From Paraburkholderia ginsengisoli NBRC 100965 (GTDB lineage: Bacteria; Pseudomonadota; Gammaproteobacteria; Burkholderiales; Burkholderiaceae), in NCBI RefSeq assembly GCF_000739735.1, contig NZ_BBJF01000012.1, positions 1-64,000 on the forward strand: 64,000 bases of DNA, in the 5' to 3' direction. A program made the position numbers and the translations under genes. Positions within the stretch are counted from its first letter, which is position 1; each line of letters starts with the position of its first letter. Positions 43,485 to 52,927 of this stretch are shown here, one piece after another. The notes beneath the pieces were generated by a model that saw only the letters and a program-made list of their open reading frames with translations, was not told the DNA's origin and ran no database searches.

Positions 43485-44234
43485 TCACTCCCCCGGATGG
43501 CATTCCAGCAGAAATGCCATCATTTCCGAGCCATCCTTCGACAGATAGAAGCGCACCATTTTTTCGTTGAAGTCCGCCGCTCGCCGTGCGGGGACGCTGA
43601 TCGCGTCGATACCGTTTGCCATCAGCACGCCGTTCATCATGAAACGCGAGGTGCGTTTGTTCCCGTCGAAGAAGAACTGCTGCAATGCGCCGAACAGGAA
43701 GAATGCGCAGCCGCGTTCGAATGCATTCGAAACCTGATCCGCAAGCGCGCGGGTGCCTTCGGCGAAAACCCGGTTGAGTTCCGGGGCTCCGGGCAAGGTA
43801 GGTAGTGGCGTGTAACGTCCTGCTTCACCCAATGCGACGTCAGGCGTATATCGGGTTTCCTCTCCTTCGCCTCGGAAGACTCCCCACTCGAGGGCCTCAT
43901 TGCGCGCAACAAGACGATGCAAGTCGCAGAACGTGGTTTTATCAAGCGCAAATCGCCCGTCCTGAACGATCGCCAGCAAACGCTTCGAACTCTCCGCGAG
44001 GTTCAGGATCTGCTCCTGATCGGATATTTTCCTGCCGCCCACAGTCACGCCGTCGAGCAGCGTCTTCACCTCGGGAAACGTAAAGGGGTTACCTTCGAGC
44101 ACACTCGCATCCCACACGAATTCCGGAAGCATTCGATGAAAGCGGAAGCACACTCGTTTAATTGAGTGAACCGGGATGTCTTGAGGAATCGCGGCGCGAT
44201 CCCATTGAAAGCCGAGGTCGGTGAAAAGCGTCAT
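43485..44234 (-). CDS. Fic-domain protein with Gln in place of catalytic His
   Basis: A 249-residue Fic/DOC-family protein. Active members transfer AMP or another phosphate-containing group to proteins through HxFx(D/E)GN(G/K)R. Here the motif reads QFFFDGNKR with Q186 where the His belongs, so the usual chemistry should be impaired. Residues 44-49 (SVLEGN) match the N-terminal inhibitory helix motif (S/T)xxxE(G/N) of class II Fic proteins. Base composition is lower in GC than the neighbours, and the gene interrupts two core clusters, which points to acquisition. No separate antitoxin gene is adjacent. Confidence 0.85.
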   Translation of the reverse strand: MTLFTDLGFQWDRAAIPQDIPVHSIKRVCFRFHRMLPEFVWDASVLEGNPFTFPEVKTLLDGVTVGGRKISDQEQILNLAESSKRLLAIVQDGRFALDKTTFCDLHRLVARNEALEWGVFRGEGEETRYTPDVALGEAGRYTPLPTLPGAPELNRVFAEGTRALADQVSNAFERGCAFFLFGALQQFFFDGNKRTSRFMMNGVLMANGIDAISVPARRAADFNEKMVRFYLSKDGSEMMAFLLECHPGE

Positions 44235-44359
44235 TGCAGGCGGTGAAAAAGCGGTTCAAGTCACAGGGCCGCGGATACACAAGCCAATCTGCGCAGAATA
44301 TATGATTTATCGACAAGCGAAGCGACGAACCGCGCTCCGTAGCTCACATCACCCGCCCG

Positions 44360-45667
44360 TCACTCCGGCAACAACGCCATCAACACATCCACCGTCCGCG
44401 CCGTCGCCCCGCGATGCCGCGCGGCAAATGCCGACGCCGCGCCGCCCATCGCCAAGCGCCGCGCCTTGTCGCCGAACAGCTCGCGCAGCGCACGCGCGAG
44501 ATCGGCCGGGTCTTGCACCTGTACCGCCGCGCCCGCCGCGACCGCATCGGCGGTGGCCTGCGTGAAGTTGAACACATGCGGCCCGATCAGCACGGGCACA
44601 CCGACAGCGCATGCTTCGATCAGATTCTGCCCGCCAAGCGGCAACAGACTCCCGCCGATAAACGCCAGATCCGCCGCCGCATAGTACGCGCCCAATTCGC
44701 CCATCGAATCGCCGAGCAGCACCGTCACGCCGGCAGGCAACGCCGGCACCGCGCCGCTCGCGGCCGCCGACGCCACCTTCGCATCCGGCGCCCACGTCGA
44801 ACGTCGTTCGAGCCGCAGCCCCGCTTTCTCGACCAGCGCCGCCACTTCGTTGAAGCGTTGCGGATGACGCGGCACCAGAATCAGCAGCGCATCGTCGATG
44901 TTCAGCGCCGCGAACGCCTGCAGTACCAGCGCCTCTTCGCCCTCGCGGGTGCTCGCCGCGACCCACACCGGCCGCGTGCCGATCGCCGCGCGCCACGCAT
45001 GTCCGCGCGCCGCCAGTTCCGGCGGCGTGGTCATGTCGAACTTCAGATTGCCGAGCACCGCGACGTTGCGCGCGCCGAGCGCGGTGAGCCGCTCGGCATC
45101 CGCCGGACTTTGCGCGAGCACGCGCGCAAAGCCGCCGAACACGTCCTTCGTCGCGCCGCCAAATTTCGCCGCGCGCTTGTACGAACGCGCCGACATCCGT
45201 GCGTTGGTGAGCACGAGCGGCACGTCCGCGCGCCGGCATTCGTCGATCAGCGTCGGCCACACTTCGGTTTCCATCACCAGACCGAGCGATGGACGCCACG
45301 CGCGCAAAAAGCGTCGCACCGCATGCGGCATGTCGTACGGCAGATAGCTGCGCAACACGCGATCGCCGAAAATCTCGATGCCGGTGGCGCGGCCGCTCGG
45401 CGTCATATGAGTCAACAGAATGCGCGCGTCGGGGCGCGCCTTCATCAGCGCGTCGATCAGCGGTTGCGCAGCGCGCGTTTCGCCGACCGACACCGCATGC
45501 ACCCAGATCAATGGCCCGTTGTCCTCGGGCAAGCGCCGGCGCGAATAACCGAAGCGCTCGCCGATGTGCTCGCGATAACCGCGTTCCTTGCGCGAACGGA
45601 TCAGCAGACGCAGCACGGCAAGCGGCGCGATGATCCACCAGAGCGCGTTATAAATCGCCCTCAGCAT
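44360..45667 (-). CDS. waaA: 3-deoxy-D-manno-octulosonic acid transferase
   Basis: Transfers Kdo from CMP-Kdo to lipid IVA, starting the LPS inner core at the inner membrane. The 435-residue GT30 enzyme has an N-terminal membrane anchor (ALWWIIAPLAVLRLLI), the acceptor-domain segment WVHAVSVGETRAA with the catalytic Glu, METEVWPTL, and the C-terminal donor-domain GGSLLPLGGQNLIEA. It ends the leftward waaC-kdoO-waaA set, about 112 bases after the dioxygenase gene. Length is normal. Confidence 0.95.
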   Translation of the reverse strand: MLRAIYNALWWIIAPLAVLRLLIRSRKERGYREHIGERFGYSRRRLPEDNGPLIWVHAVSVGETRAAQPLIDALMKARPDARILLTHMTPSGRATGIEIFGDRVLRSYLPYDMPHAVRRFLRAWRPSLGLVMETEVWPTLIDECRRADVPLVLTNARMSARSYKRAAKFGGATKDVFGGFARVLAQSPADAERLTALGARNVAVLGNLKFDMTTPPELAARGHAWRAAIGTRPVWVAASTREGEEALVLQAFAALNIDDALLILVPRHPQRFNEVAALVEKAGLRLERRSTWAPDAKVASAAASGAVPALPAGVTVLLGDSMGELGAYYAAADLAFIGGSLLPLGGQNLIEACAVGVPVLIGPHVFNFTQATADAVAAGAAVQVQDPADLARALRELFGDKARRLAMGGAASAFAARHRGATARTVDVLMALLPE

Positions 45668-45779
45668 CGGCGCTCCGCATGCTGTACGTGTTCAACGCGT
45701 CCCGCACCTTCGACGCGCTTCACGCGCGCGAACGCACGGCCGCCTACGCGTCGGCACATCACGTCAGGAACCGTGGCGC

Positions 45780-46664
45780 TCAAACCAGCGCCCTGCCCTT
45801 CAGGCGCTCGAGAATGCCGAGCGGCGCGCATTCGGGCTGCGCCATCGCCTTGACCGGCAGGAAGAAAGTCTGCTCCATCATGTACTGGCCGGACATCACC
45901 GCGTGCGAGGTCTGGTCGGAGAAACACACCCACACGCAGCCCGGCGGAAACGGCATGGTCTCCTGCGGGCTCGACTTCTGATAGTCGAGATCGGCCTTCA
46001 TGCCGTCGTGCAGATGCAGCATCAGATGGTCGTACTCGCTGCGCGGCGACTTGGTCACGTGCAAAAGATTCAGCAGCCAGGCCGAGCCCGGCATCTGCGG
46101 TTTGATACGCGGCAGAAAGCGTTTGGCCATGTCCTCGAACGGTTCGCCGACGCGCCACACGCGCGGCGCGCCATGCGGGTTGACGTTGGTGAACACGCGC
46201 AGAATGCGCTCGCCGTAATTAGGCCGCGACGGAAACGCGTCGACATGCAGACGGCTGTCGTCTTTACGCCATGAGGTTTCGCGTGTCTCCACCTGGTGCA
46301 GCCGCAAGCTGGTCGGCGCGACGCGCAACCGGCCGTTGTATTCGGGAAAGAGCCCATCGACCAGCGTGCGCGCATTCGCCTGATAACGCGCGACCAGCGC
46401 GCGCACCGCCGATTGCGTGACGGCGTCGCCGGCCACGCCGTGCAACGCGCCGCCATTCGGTTCGAGGCTGATGTTCTTGCGGCTCGGGTCGGCCAGCTTC
46501 GGATCGAGCAGCGCCTGCTCGCCGCCTTCGATCGCGAAGCGCAGGTTCGGGAAGTACAGCACCTTGCCGCGCTCGACGCCGGCGAGCAGCGTCTCGCGCG
46601 GCACGGACAGATTGCGTGCGTGCCAGTCGGCGTTCGCTACTTCGATGATCTGGGTTTCGTTCAT
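45780..46664 (-). CDS. kdoO: Kdo 3-hydroxylase (Fe(II)/2-oxoglutarate dioxygenase family)
   Basis: A 294-residue protein of the Kdo hydroxylase family, known from Burkholderia and Yersinia to convert Kdo of lipid A to D-glycero-D-talo-octulosonic acid (Ko). The facial triad is visible as H140 and D142 (RLHVDAF) and H254 (QTSHAVMSG), with nearby Arg for 2-oxoglutarate. It lies between waaC and waaA, where an inner-core modifying enzyme belongs. Ko makes the linkage to lipid A more acid-stable. The identity rests on family resemblance and context. Confidence 0.88.
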   Translation of the reverse strand: MNETQIIEVANADWHARNLSVPRETLLAGVERGKVLYFPNLRFAIEGGEQALLDPKLADPSRKNISLEPNGGALHGVAGDAVTQSAVRALVARYQANARTLVDGLFPEYNGRLRVAPTSLRLHQVETRETSWRKDDSRLHVDAFPSRPNYGERILRVFTNVNPHGAPRVWRVGEPFEDMAKRFLPRIKPQMPGSAWLLNLLHVTKSPRSEYDHLMLHLHDGMKADLDYQKSSPQETMPFPPGCVWVCFSDQTSHAVMSGQYMMEQTFFLPVKAMAQPECAPLGILERLKGRALV

Positions 46665-46712
46665 GGTCGCCCTTGAGAACGGAGAGTGCGCAAGGCGAAG
46701 CGCACCGACGGG

Positions 46713-47714
46713 TTACAGCAGGCCAAAAGCGGCCAGTGCCGACTTGACCTGTTGCAGCGTGGGCGGCTGTCCGGCCGAGCCGAGATTGACGACGTTCGGC
46801 GACCAGTAGCCGCCGGTGCGCCACGCGGTCGAGAAATTGTACAACTCGACCGTGGGCCGCTTCAGCGCCGCCGCGATGTGCACTAGACCTGTGTCAACGC
46901 CGACCGTCGCGGCCGCGCCTTCGATCAAACCGACCACCGCGGGCAACGACAGCTTCGGCGGCACGATCGCGGCGGCGCCGAATTCCTTTGCGAGACGCTC
47001 GCTGGTCGCGCGTTCGGCGTCGCTGCCCCACGGCAGCACGATCGACGCGCCGCGCCGCACCAGCGACTGCCCGAGTTCGATCCACGCGGTATCGGGCCAT
47101 TGCTTGTCGGCGCGCGAGGTCGCGTGCACGAACACCACGTAGGGCACGGGCAGATTCAGATTCGCTTCCGACAACGCGAGCGCCGCGCGCCCGGTGTCGA
47201 GGCCGAAGTCGATGTCGTCGGTGGGTTGCGGCGGCGGATCGCCCAGCGCCGCGGCGACCAGTTGCCGCGTGCGTTCGACCACATGAGTGCGCGGCTCGAT
47301 CGGCACGCGCTTGTCGTAGAAGAAACGCACCGGCCATTCGAAGCCCGCGCCGTCGGTCCGGTTGCCGAGGCCGACCAGCGGCCCGCGCGCCATGCTCGCG
47401 ACCCACGCGGTCTTGATGAGCCCCTGGCAGTCGATCACGAGATCGTAGTGCTCGGCGGCGAGCGCGCGCCGGAACGCGCCGATCTCGCGCCAGTTCTCTG
47501 CCGACAGGATGCGCTTGCGCCAGCGCCGCAGCGACACGGGGATCGCCCGCCGCACGCCGCTCACCAGTTGCACGAGCCCGACGAAGCTTTCTTCGACGAG
47601 CCAGTCGATCTGGGCATCGGGATGGCGGCGTCGGATGTCGGCGATCACCGGCATGTTGTGAACGACGTCGCCCAAGGACGACACCCTCACGATGAGTATC
47701 TTTTGCACGCTCAA
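46713..47714 (-). CDS. waaC: lipopolysaccharide heptosyltransferase I
   Basis: Adds the first L-glycero-D-manno-heptose to Kdo in the LPS inner core. The 333-residue GT9 enzyme begins ILIVRVSSLGDVVHNMPV, the family opening, and has VIDCQGLIKTA, the HATSRADKQWP segment and the donor-site GVDTGLVHIAAAL. It is the first gene of the leftward waaC-kdoO-waaA unit, 48 bases before kdoO. The two upstream hairpins probably separate it from the mutase gene. Confidence 0.95.
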   Translation of the reverse strand: MSVQKILIVRVSSLGDVVHNMPVIADIRRRHPDAQIDWLVEESFVGLVQLVSGVRRAIPVSLRRWRKRILSAENWREIGAFRRALAAEHYDLVIDCQGLIKTAWVASMARGPLVGLGNRTDGAGFEWPVRFFYDKRVPIEPRTHVVERTRQLVAAALGDPPPQPTDDIDFGLDTGRAALALSEANLNLPVPYVVFVHATSRADKQWPDTAWIELGQSLVRRGASIVLPWGSDAERATSERLAKEFGAAAIVPPKLSLPAVVGLIEGAAATVGVDTGLVHIAAALKRPTVELYNFSTAWRTGGYWSPNVVNLGSAGQPPTLQQVKSALAAFGLL

Positions 47715-47772
47715 GAGTGGGAAAACCGGCTATGCGGCCCGAAGATGCGTTAAGGAAACCCCACGAAGGTAC

Positions 47773-47800
47773 GAACACGCCGGGATAGCCCGGCGTGTTC
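47773..47800. other. perfect 12-bp hairpin upstream of waaC
   Basis: GAACACGCCGGG (47773-47784) and its exact complement (47789-47800) are separated by ATAG. It lies 59 bases upstream of the waaC start and lacks a T run on either side. It could be a second termination or processing element after the mutase gene, or a leader structure of waaC. Confidence 0.5.
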
Positions 47801-47842
47801 TCATGAGGAGCGCAATTTTAGCGCGTCGCATGTAAAACACAT

Positions 47843-47881
47843 GAAAAAACGCGGCGCGGTAAGTGCAACCCGCGCCGCGTT
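47843..47881 (-). terminator. rho-independent terminator of the mutase gene
   Basis: A 12-bp GC-rich stem (AACGCGGCGCGG at 47848-47859, CCGCGCCGCGTT at 47870-47881) is followed on the minus strand by six T (from the A run 47844-47849). It begins 61 bases past the stop of the phosphomannomutase gene and ends that transcript. Confidence 0.85.
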
Positions 47882-47942
47882 CAGCCACGGCGGCGATTCG
47901 AACCAGGCGAACCCGGCCCGAACCGCCGCGCCGCCTCAGCCT

Positions 47943-49337
47943 TCAGAACGGCAGTTTCGCATCGGCCTTCTCCGCGAGGATCACGCGGCGGAAGTCTTCC
48001 TGGATGCGCTTGAGCGCCGCGTCGTTATCGGCTTCGAAACGCATCACCACGACCGGCGTGGTGTTCGACGAACGCGCGAGACCGAAGCCGTCCGGGTATT
48101 CGACGCGCAGGCCGTCGATCTTCACGACGTCGTCCGCGCCAGTGAACTTCGCGTTCTGCTGCAAGCGCGCGATCAGTTCGAAATTCTCGCCTTCTTCGAG
48201 CTTCAGTTGCAGCTCCGGCGTGGAGTTCGAGTTCGGGAGCGAGTTCAGCAATGCGCTCGGGTCTTGAACGCGCGTGAGAATTTCGAGCAGACGCGCGCCC
48301 GTGTACAGGCCGTCGTCGAAACCGTACCAGCGGTCCTTGAAGAACACGTGGCCGCTCATTTCGCCCGCGAGCGGCGCGCCGGTTTCGCGCAGCTTCGCCT
48401 TCACGAGCGAGTGGCCGGTCTTCCACATCAGCGGTTCGCCGCCCTTGTCCTTCACCCACTTCGCCAGATTGCGCGTGCACTTCACGTCGTAAATGATCTG
48501 CGCGCCCTTGTTGCGCGACAGCACTTCTTCGGCGAACAGCATCAACTGACGGTCCGGATAGATGATCTGGCCATCTTTCGTGACGACGCCGAGGCGGTCG
48601 CCGTCGCCGTCGAACGCGAAGCCGATTTCCGCATCCGTTTCCTTCAGCGCGCGAATCACGTCCTGGAGGTTTTCCGGGTGCGCCGGGTCCGGGTGATGGT
48701 TCGGGAAGTTGCCGTCGATCTCGGTGAACAGTTCGACCAGTTCGCAGCCGAGCTTTTTGAACAGCTTCGGCGCGAGGCCGCCGGCCACACCGTTGCCGGT
48801 GTCGACGACGATCTTCATCGGACGCGCGAGCTTGATGTCGCTCGCGATGCGTTCGAGGTACGCGTCGGCGATGTCGTACTCGGTGTAGGTGCCGCTGCCG
48901 TCGCTGAAGTTTTCGTCGACGATGCGTTGATGCAGCGCGAGAATCTGTTCGCCGTAAATGGCCGCGCCGCGCAGGACCATCTTGAAGCCGTTGTAGTCAG
49001 GCGGATTGTGGCTACCCGTGACGACGATGCACGAGTCGACGCGGCGCTCGCCGCCTTCGAGTTGCAACGGCACGCTGGCCGCGAAGTAGCCGACGGGCGT
49101 CGGCACCATGCCGACGTTGACCACGTCGACGCCCGCCGCACGCAAACCGTCCGACAGCGCCTGGATCAACTCGGGACCCGACAGGCGCCCGTCGCGCGCG
49201 ACCACGACCGCGTCGCCGCCCTGCGCACGCACTTCGCTGCCGAACGCGCGGCCGATGGCGCGCGCGGCATCGGCGTCGAGCGTCTTGCCGATCACGCCGC
49301 GAATGTCATACGCCTTGAAAATGGATTTGGAGATCAT
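47943..49337 (-). CDS. manB: phosphomannomutase/phosphoglucomutase
   Basis: Interconverts the 1- and 6-phosphates of mannose or glucose for nucleotide-sugar synthesis. The 464-residue enzyme matches the bifunctional AlgC type. The phosphorylated Ser 109 is in TGSHNP, the Mg2+ loop DGDGDR is at 243-248, and the sugar-recognition motif GEMSGH is near 330. It stands next to LPS and glycan genes, supplying precursors. It is transcribed alone leftward and closed by a terminator. Which sugar dominates in vivo cannot be told. Confidence 0.93.
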   Translation of the reverse strand: MISKSIFKAYDIRGVIGKTLDADAARAIGRAFGSEVRAQGGDAVVVARDGRLSGPELIQALSDGLRAAGVDVVNVGMVPTPVGYFAASVPLQLEGGERRVDSCIVVTGSHNPPDYNGFKMVLRGAAIYGEQILALHQRIVDENFSDGSGTYTEYDIADAYLERIASDIKLARPMKIVVDTGNGVAGGLAPKLFKKLGCELVELFTEIDGNFPNHHPDPAHPENLQDVIRALKETDAEIGFAFDGDGDRLGVVTKDGQIIYPDRQLMLFAEEVLSRNKGAQIIYDVKCTRNLAKWVKDKGGEPLMWKTGHSLVKAKLRETGAPLAGEMSGHVFFKDRWYGFDDGLYTGARLLEILTRVQDPSALLNSLPNSNSTPELQLKLEEGENFELIARLQQNAKFTGADDVVKIDGLRVEYPDGFGLARSSNTTPVVVMRFEADNDAALKRIQEDFRRVILAEKADAKLPF

Positions 49338-49475
49338 GTTGGCTCACTTACGTGCAATGGAAAATTTTGACCGGCGCACCGCTGACCATCGGTAAAACTG
49401 GCGATGAAACGAGTGATGAAAAGTAGCGATAAAACGCTGCGGTGCGCCCTTGCCGGAAGCGATCCGGTTCCAACT

Positions 49476-49481
49476 TATAAT
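49476..49481 (+). promoter_or_regulatory. consensus -10 element before the glycan operon
   Basis: A perfect TATAAT at 49476-49481 lies in the 290-base gap between the divergent mutase gene and the flippase gene. No good -35 is at the ideal distance; TTGCCG (49450-49455) is 20 bases away. Transcription would give a leader of about 140 bases. No other feature was found in 49338-49627. Confidence 0.5.
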
Positions 49482-49627
49482 TGCGTTTTTCTGACCCGCC
49501 TGAATTACGCCATTCTAATGCTTAGACGCCCTCCGTTTGTAAAGTTGCCGCGACTGTCGGCCGGGTGGGCGAACGCGCACATTGACGCTGTGCAATCCGC
49601 ATACGCGCACCGGCAAGCGGCCACCGG

Positions 49628-50890
49628 ATGCTGACGCTCAAACGCTTCGCCAATCCCGACGTCACCCGCGCGTTCACGAATATCGTCTGGCTCGGACTCG
49701 AACGACTCACGCAGATCGGCGTGGCCATCGCGATCAGCGGCATGCTGGCGCGTTACTTCGGGCCCGACGTGTTCGGCAAGTGGCAATACGCGAACACATT
49801 GCTGCTGGTGCTCTCGCCGATCACCTGGGTGTGCGGCGCGGAAATCCTCGTGCCCACCATCGTCAACCGCCCTCCCGCCCAACTCGGCACGGTGCTCGGC
49901 AGCGCGTTCGCGTTGCGCATCACCGTGTCGATCGTGGCGCTGCTGCTCACCTGGCTCGGCATCGCGCTGCATCTGTTCGAACCGCTCGTCGGCGCAATGC
50001 TCGCCGGCCTTGCGGTGACGATGCTGTTTCGCGAGCCGTTCGTCGGCGTAATCAACGCGTGGCTGCAAAGCATGACCTACAGCAAGCCACAGTTGCTCAC
50101 CAGCATGAGCACGGCCGTGCTCAAAGCCGGCTGCGTCTACCTGCTGGTTCGCGCCGCCGCCGCGCCCGCACGCTTCGGCTGGCTGTGGGCGCTCGAATCC
50201 GCGGCGATCGGCGCAGTGCTGCTGATCTACTTCATGCGCCGCCACGGCGGCCAGCTCGGCTGGCGTTTCGACCGCTCGCTGTTCCGGCATTTCGCGAGCG
50301 CCGGCACGGTGTTCTGGCTCGGCCTGATCGGTATGTACCTGTTCCTGAAACTCGACCGCCTGATGCTCGAACGCGCGATCTCCTTCGCTGATCTCGGACG
50401 CTACTCCGCCGCGCAGCAGTTGAACGAAAACTGGATCACGCTCGCGCTGATGCTCGCGCAGACCATCGCGCCGGCTTTCATCTACCGCGTGCAGGACGCC
50501 GCGCAACTGCGCCGCAACGTGTGGCGCCTCACCGCGCTGACCGCCGCGTTGATGGTGAGCGGCGCATTCGTGCTCGACCTGCTCGCCGGCTTCATCATTC
50601 GCCGCGTGTTCGGGCCGGACTTCGAAGGCGCCATCGACATCTTCCGCTGGGCCGTGTGGTTGTCCGTACCCGCCGGCATCGAAGCGATCGGCAATCTTAT
50701 CGTGTTGAAGTACCAAGCCAAGTTCGTGCTGCTGTCCAAATGGCTGCTCGCGCTGGCCGTCGCGTTCGCCGTGAATCTGCTGGCGATCCCGCGGCTCGGC
50801 GCTTACGGCGCGCTGGTCGGCCTCGCGGCGGGTTATCTGGCGGCCGCGTCGGTCAATCTTTATTACATCCGTTTCAAATTGCGCCCATGA
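49628..50890 (+). CDS. polysaccharide flippase (Wzx/oligosaccharide exporter family)
   Basis: A 420-residue polytopic inner-membrane protein with about twelve hydrophobic segments. It resembles the Wzx/PST family that flips undecaprenyl-linked oligosaccharides to the periplasm. The opening NIVWLGLERLTQIGVAIAISG and the ARYFGPDVFGKW loop are typical. It heads a rightward operon with two glycosyltransferases and galE; its stop overlaps the next start (ATGA). It is likely to export a surface-glycan repeat unit, but the glycan is unknown. Confidence 0.88.
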   Translation: MLTLKRFANPDVTRAFTNIVWLGLERLTQIGVAIAISGMLARYFGPDVFGKWQYANTLLLVLSPITWVCGAEILVPTIVNRPPAQLGTVLGSAFALRITVSIVALLLTWLGIALHLFEPLVGAMLAGLAVTMLFREPFVGVINAWLQSMTYSKPQLLTSMSTAVLKAGCVYLLVRAAAAPARFGWLWALESAAIGAVLLIYFMRRHGGQLGWRFDRSLFRHFASAGTVFWLGLIGMYLFLKLDRLMLERAISFADLGRYSAAQQLNENWITLALMLAQTIAPAFIYRVQDAAQLRRNVWRLTALTAALMVSGAFVLDLLAGFIIRRVFGPDFEGAIDIFRWAVWLSVPAGIEAIGNLIVLKYQAKFVLLSKWLLALAVAFAVNLLAIPRLGAYGALVGLAAGYLAAASVNLYYIRFKLRP

Positions 50891-51717
50891 CGAACCCATC
50901 CGCCAACGCGCAGATTGCTCTGGACGATGTCGCGGTGCTGATGCCCGCGTACAACGGCCAGGCCGACGTGAATCTAACGCTTGCGTCGTTCGATGAAAGT
51001 GCGCTGGTTCACGTATTGATCATCGACGACGGCAGCACGCCGCCAATCGTCGCGCCGGCGCTGCCCAACCTGCGTATCGAAGTGCTGCGCATGCCGGAGA
51101 ACGGTGGCATCGAACGTGCGTTGCAAACCGGTATCGACGCGCTCGCACAGCGCGGCTTCCGCTATGCCGCGCGAATCGACGCGGGCGACCGCAGCGTGCC
51201 GCAACGGCTCGCGAAGCAGCGCGCGTTCATGGAATCGCATCCGCACGTGGCCGGCCTCGGCATGTGGACCCAGGTCGTCACGCGCGCGGGCGAACCCCTC
51301 TTCATGCTGATGCCGCCCGCCGCGCCGGACGTGATCCGCCGTCAACGTTTCCTGCGCTCGTGCCTCGCGCATCCGTCGATGATGCTGCGCGTCGACGCCG
51401 TGCGCGCGGTCGGCAACTACCGCGCCGACTATCGTTCCGCCGAAGACCTCGATCTGTTCGTACGTCTGATGGAACGCTACGACTGCGCGAACCTGCCGGA
51501 ACTCGGGCTCTACTACGAGCTGAACGAAGGCGGTATCAGCGCGACCAAACGGCGCCGTCAGATCACGTCGACAATGCGTTTGCAGTTGCGCTACTTCAAC
51601 GTCGCCAATCCGTGCGACTGGCTCGGCCTCGCGAAAAATTTTCTGCATCTGGTCACGCCGTATCGCGCGCTGCAACGGGTCAAACGCGTGCTGCTCGCGC
51701 CGCGCGCGAACCACTGA
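50887..51717 (+). CDS. glycosyltransferase family 2
   Basis: A 276-residue GT-A fold transferase. It has VLMPAYNG (18-24), LIIDDGS (44-50) and the metal/nucleotide site as DAGD (98-101) in place of the more common DADD. The C-terminal half includes SCLAHPSMMLRVDAV and DYRSAEDLDLFVRL, the usual acceptor-site ED motif. It begins inside the stop of the flippase gene. It would add one sugar to a lipid-linked intermediate. Donor and acceptor are unknown. Confidence 0.9.
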   Translation: MTNPSANAQIALDDVAVLMPAYNGQADVNLTLASFDESALVHVLIIDDGSTPPIVAPALPNLRIEVLRMPENGGIERALQTGIDALAQRGFRYAARIDAGDRSVPQRLAKQRAFMESHPHVAGLGMWTQVVTRAGEPLFMLMPPAAPDVIRRQRFLRSCLAHPSMMLRVDAVRAVGNYRADYRSAEDLDLFVRLMERYDCANLPELGLYYELNEGGISATKRRRQITSTMRLQLRYFNVANPCDWLGLAKNFLHLVTPYRALQRVKRVLLAPRANH

Positions 51718-51765
51718 AGCATCCGCCGCCCCACACCGCCCCATTCACCGCCGAGCCCGTTCCGC

Positions 51766-52914
51766 ATGAAGCCTGTCCTGAAGTCGACGCCCGCGCTGCG
51801 CATCACACTCGTCTGCAACACCGCCTGGGCCATCCATACCTATCGGCAAGGGCTGATCCGCATGCTGGTCGGACGCGGCGTCGACGTGACGGTGCTCGCG
51901 CCGCGCGACCGCACGTTCGAACTGCTCACCGCGATGGGCTGTCGCTGCATCGAACTGCCGGTCGCGTCCAAAGGCACCAATCCGCGCGACGATCTGCGCA
52001 CGCTGCTCGCGCTCTACCGGCAATACCGAATCATTCGTCCGCACGTGGTGTTCCACTACACAATCAAGCCGAACATTTACGGCTCGATCGCCGCGAAGCT
52101 CGCGGGCGTGCAGTCGGTCGCGGTGACGACCGGGCTCGGCTACGTGTTCATCCAGCAGAGCCGCGCCGCGCAGGTGGCGAAAAAACTGTATCGTTTTGCG
52201 TTCCGCTTCCCGCGCGAAATCTGGTTTCTGAATCGCGACGACCAGGCCGCGTTTGTCGAGCAGAATTTGTTGGTGCATCCTGAGCGGGCGCGGCTACTGC
52301 ACGGCGAAGGTGTCGATCTGGAACAGTTCGCAGTCGCACCGTTGCCCGAGCGGCAAACCTTTAAATTCGTGCTGATCGGGCGGCTCCTGTGGGACAAAGG
52401 GGTCGGCGAATACGTGGAGGCCGCGCGGCGTTTGCGTGAACGTTATCCGCACGCGCGGTTCCAGCTGCTCGGTCCGGTCGGCGTCGACAATCCGAGCGCG
52501 CTCACGCGCGACGAAGTGGCGGCGTGGGAAAAGGAAGGCGTGATCGAGTATCTCGGCGAGGCGCACGACGTGCGGCCCTTCATCGCCGACGCGGATTGCG
52601 TCGTGTTGCCGTCGTATCGCGAAGGCGTGCCGCGCACGCTGATGGAAGCGTCGGCGATGGGCCGGCCGATCGTCACGACCGACGTGCCGGGTTGCCGCGA
52701 GGTCGTGGCCGACGGGGTCAACGGCTTGCTGTGCGAAGTGCGCAACGCGGAAAGCCTCGCCGCGCAACTCGCGCGCATGCTCGACATGAGCAACGCCGAA
52801 CGCCGCGCGATGGCCGAGCGCGGCCGGCAGAAAGTCGCACAAGAATTCGACGAACGCGTTGTCGTCGAAACGTATAAAGACCTGGTGCAGAAAATGACGG
52901 GTGTTTTACTTTAA
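51766..52914 (+). CDS. glycosyltransferase family 4 (GT-B)
   Basis: A 382-residue two-domain transferase. The N-terminal acceptor domain has VVFHYTIKPNIYGSIAAKLAG and the C-terminal donor domain has VLIGRLLWDKGVGEYVEAAR and the ExxxxxxxE-type site VVLPSYREGVPRTLMEASAMGRP. This arrangement resembles transferases that move GalNAc, fucosamine or related sugars onto lipid carriers. It lies between the GT2 gene and galE, 13 bases before the latter, in the same operon. Confidence 0.9.
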   Translation: MKPVLKSTPALRITLVCNTAWAIHTYRQGLIRMLVGRGVDVTVLAPRDRTFELLTAMGCRCIELPVASKGTNPRDDLRTLLALYRQYRIIRPHVVFHYTIKPNIYGSIAAKLAGVQSVAVTTGLGYVFIQQSRAAQVAKKLYRFAFRFPREIWFLNRDDQAAFVEQNLLVHPERARLLHGEGVDLEQFAVAPLPERQTFKFVLIGRLLWDKGVGEYVEAARRLRERYPHARFQLLGPVGVDNPSALTRDEVAAWEKEGVIEYLGEAHDVRPFIADADCVVLPSYREGVPRTLMEASAMGRPIVTTDVPGCREVVADGVNGLLCEVRNAESLAAQLARMLDMSNAERRAMAERGRQKVAQEFDERVVVETYKDLVQKMTGVLL

Positions 52915-52927
52915 TGGAGCAAACAGC

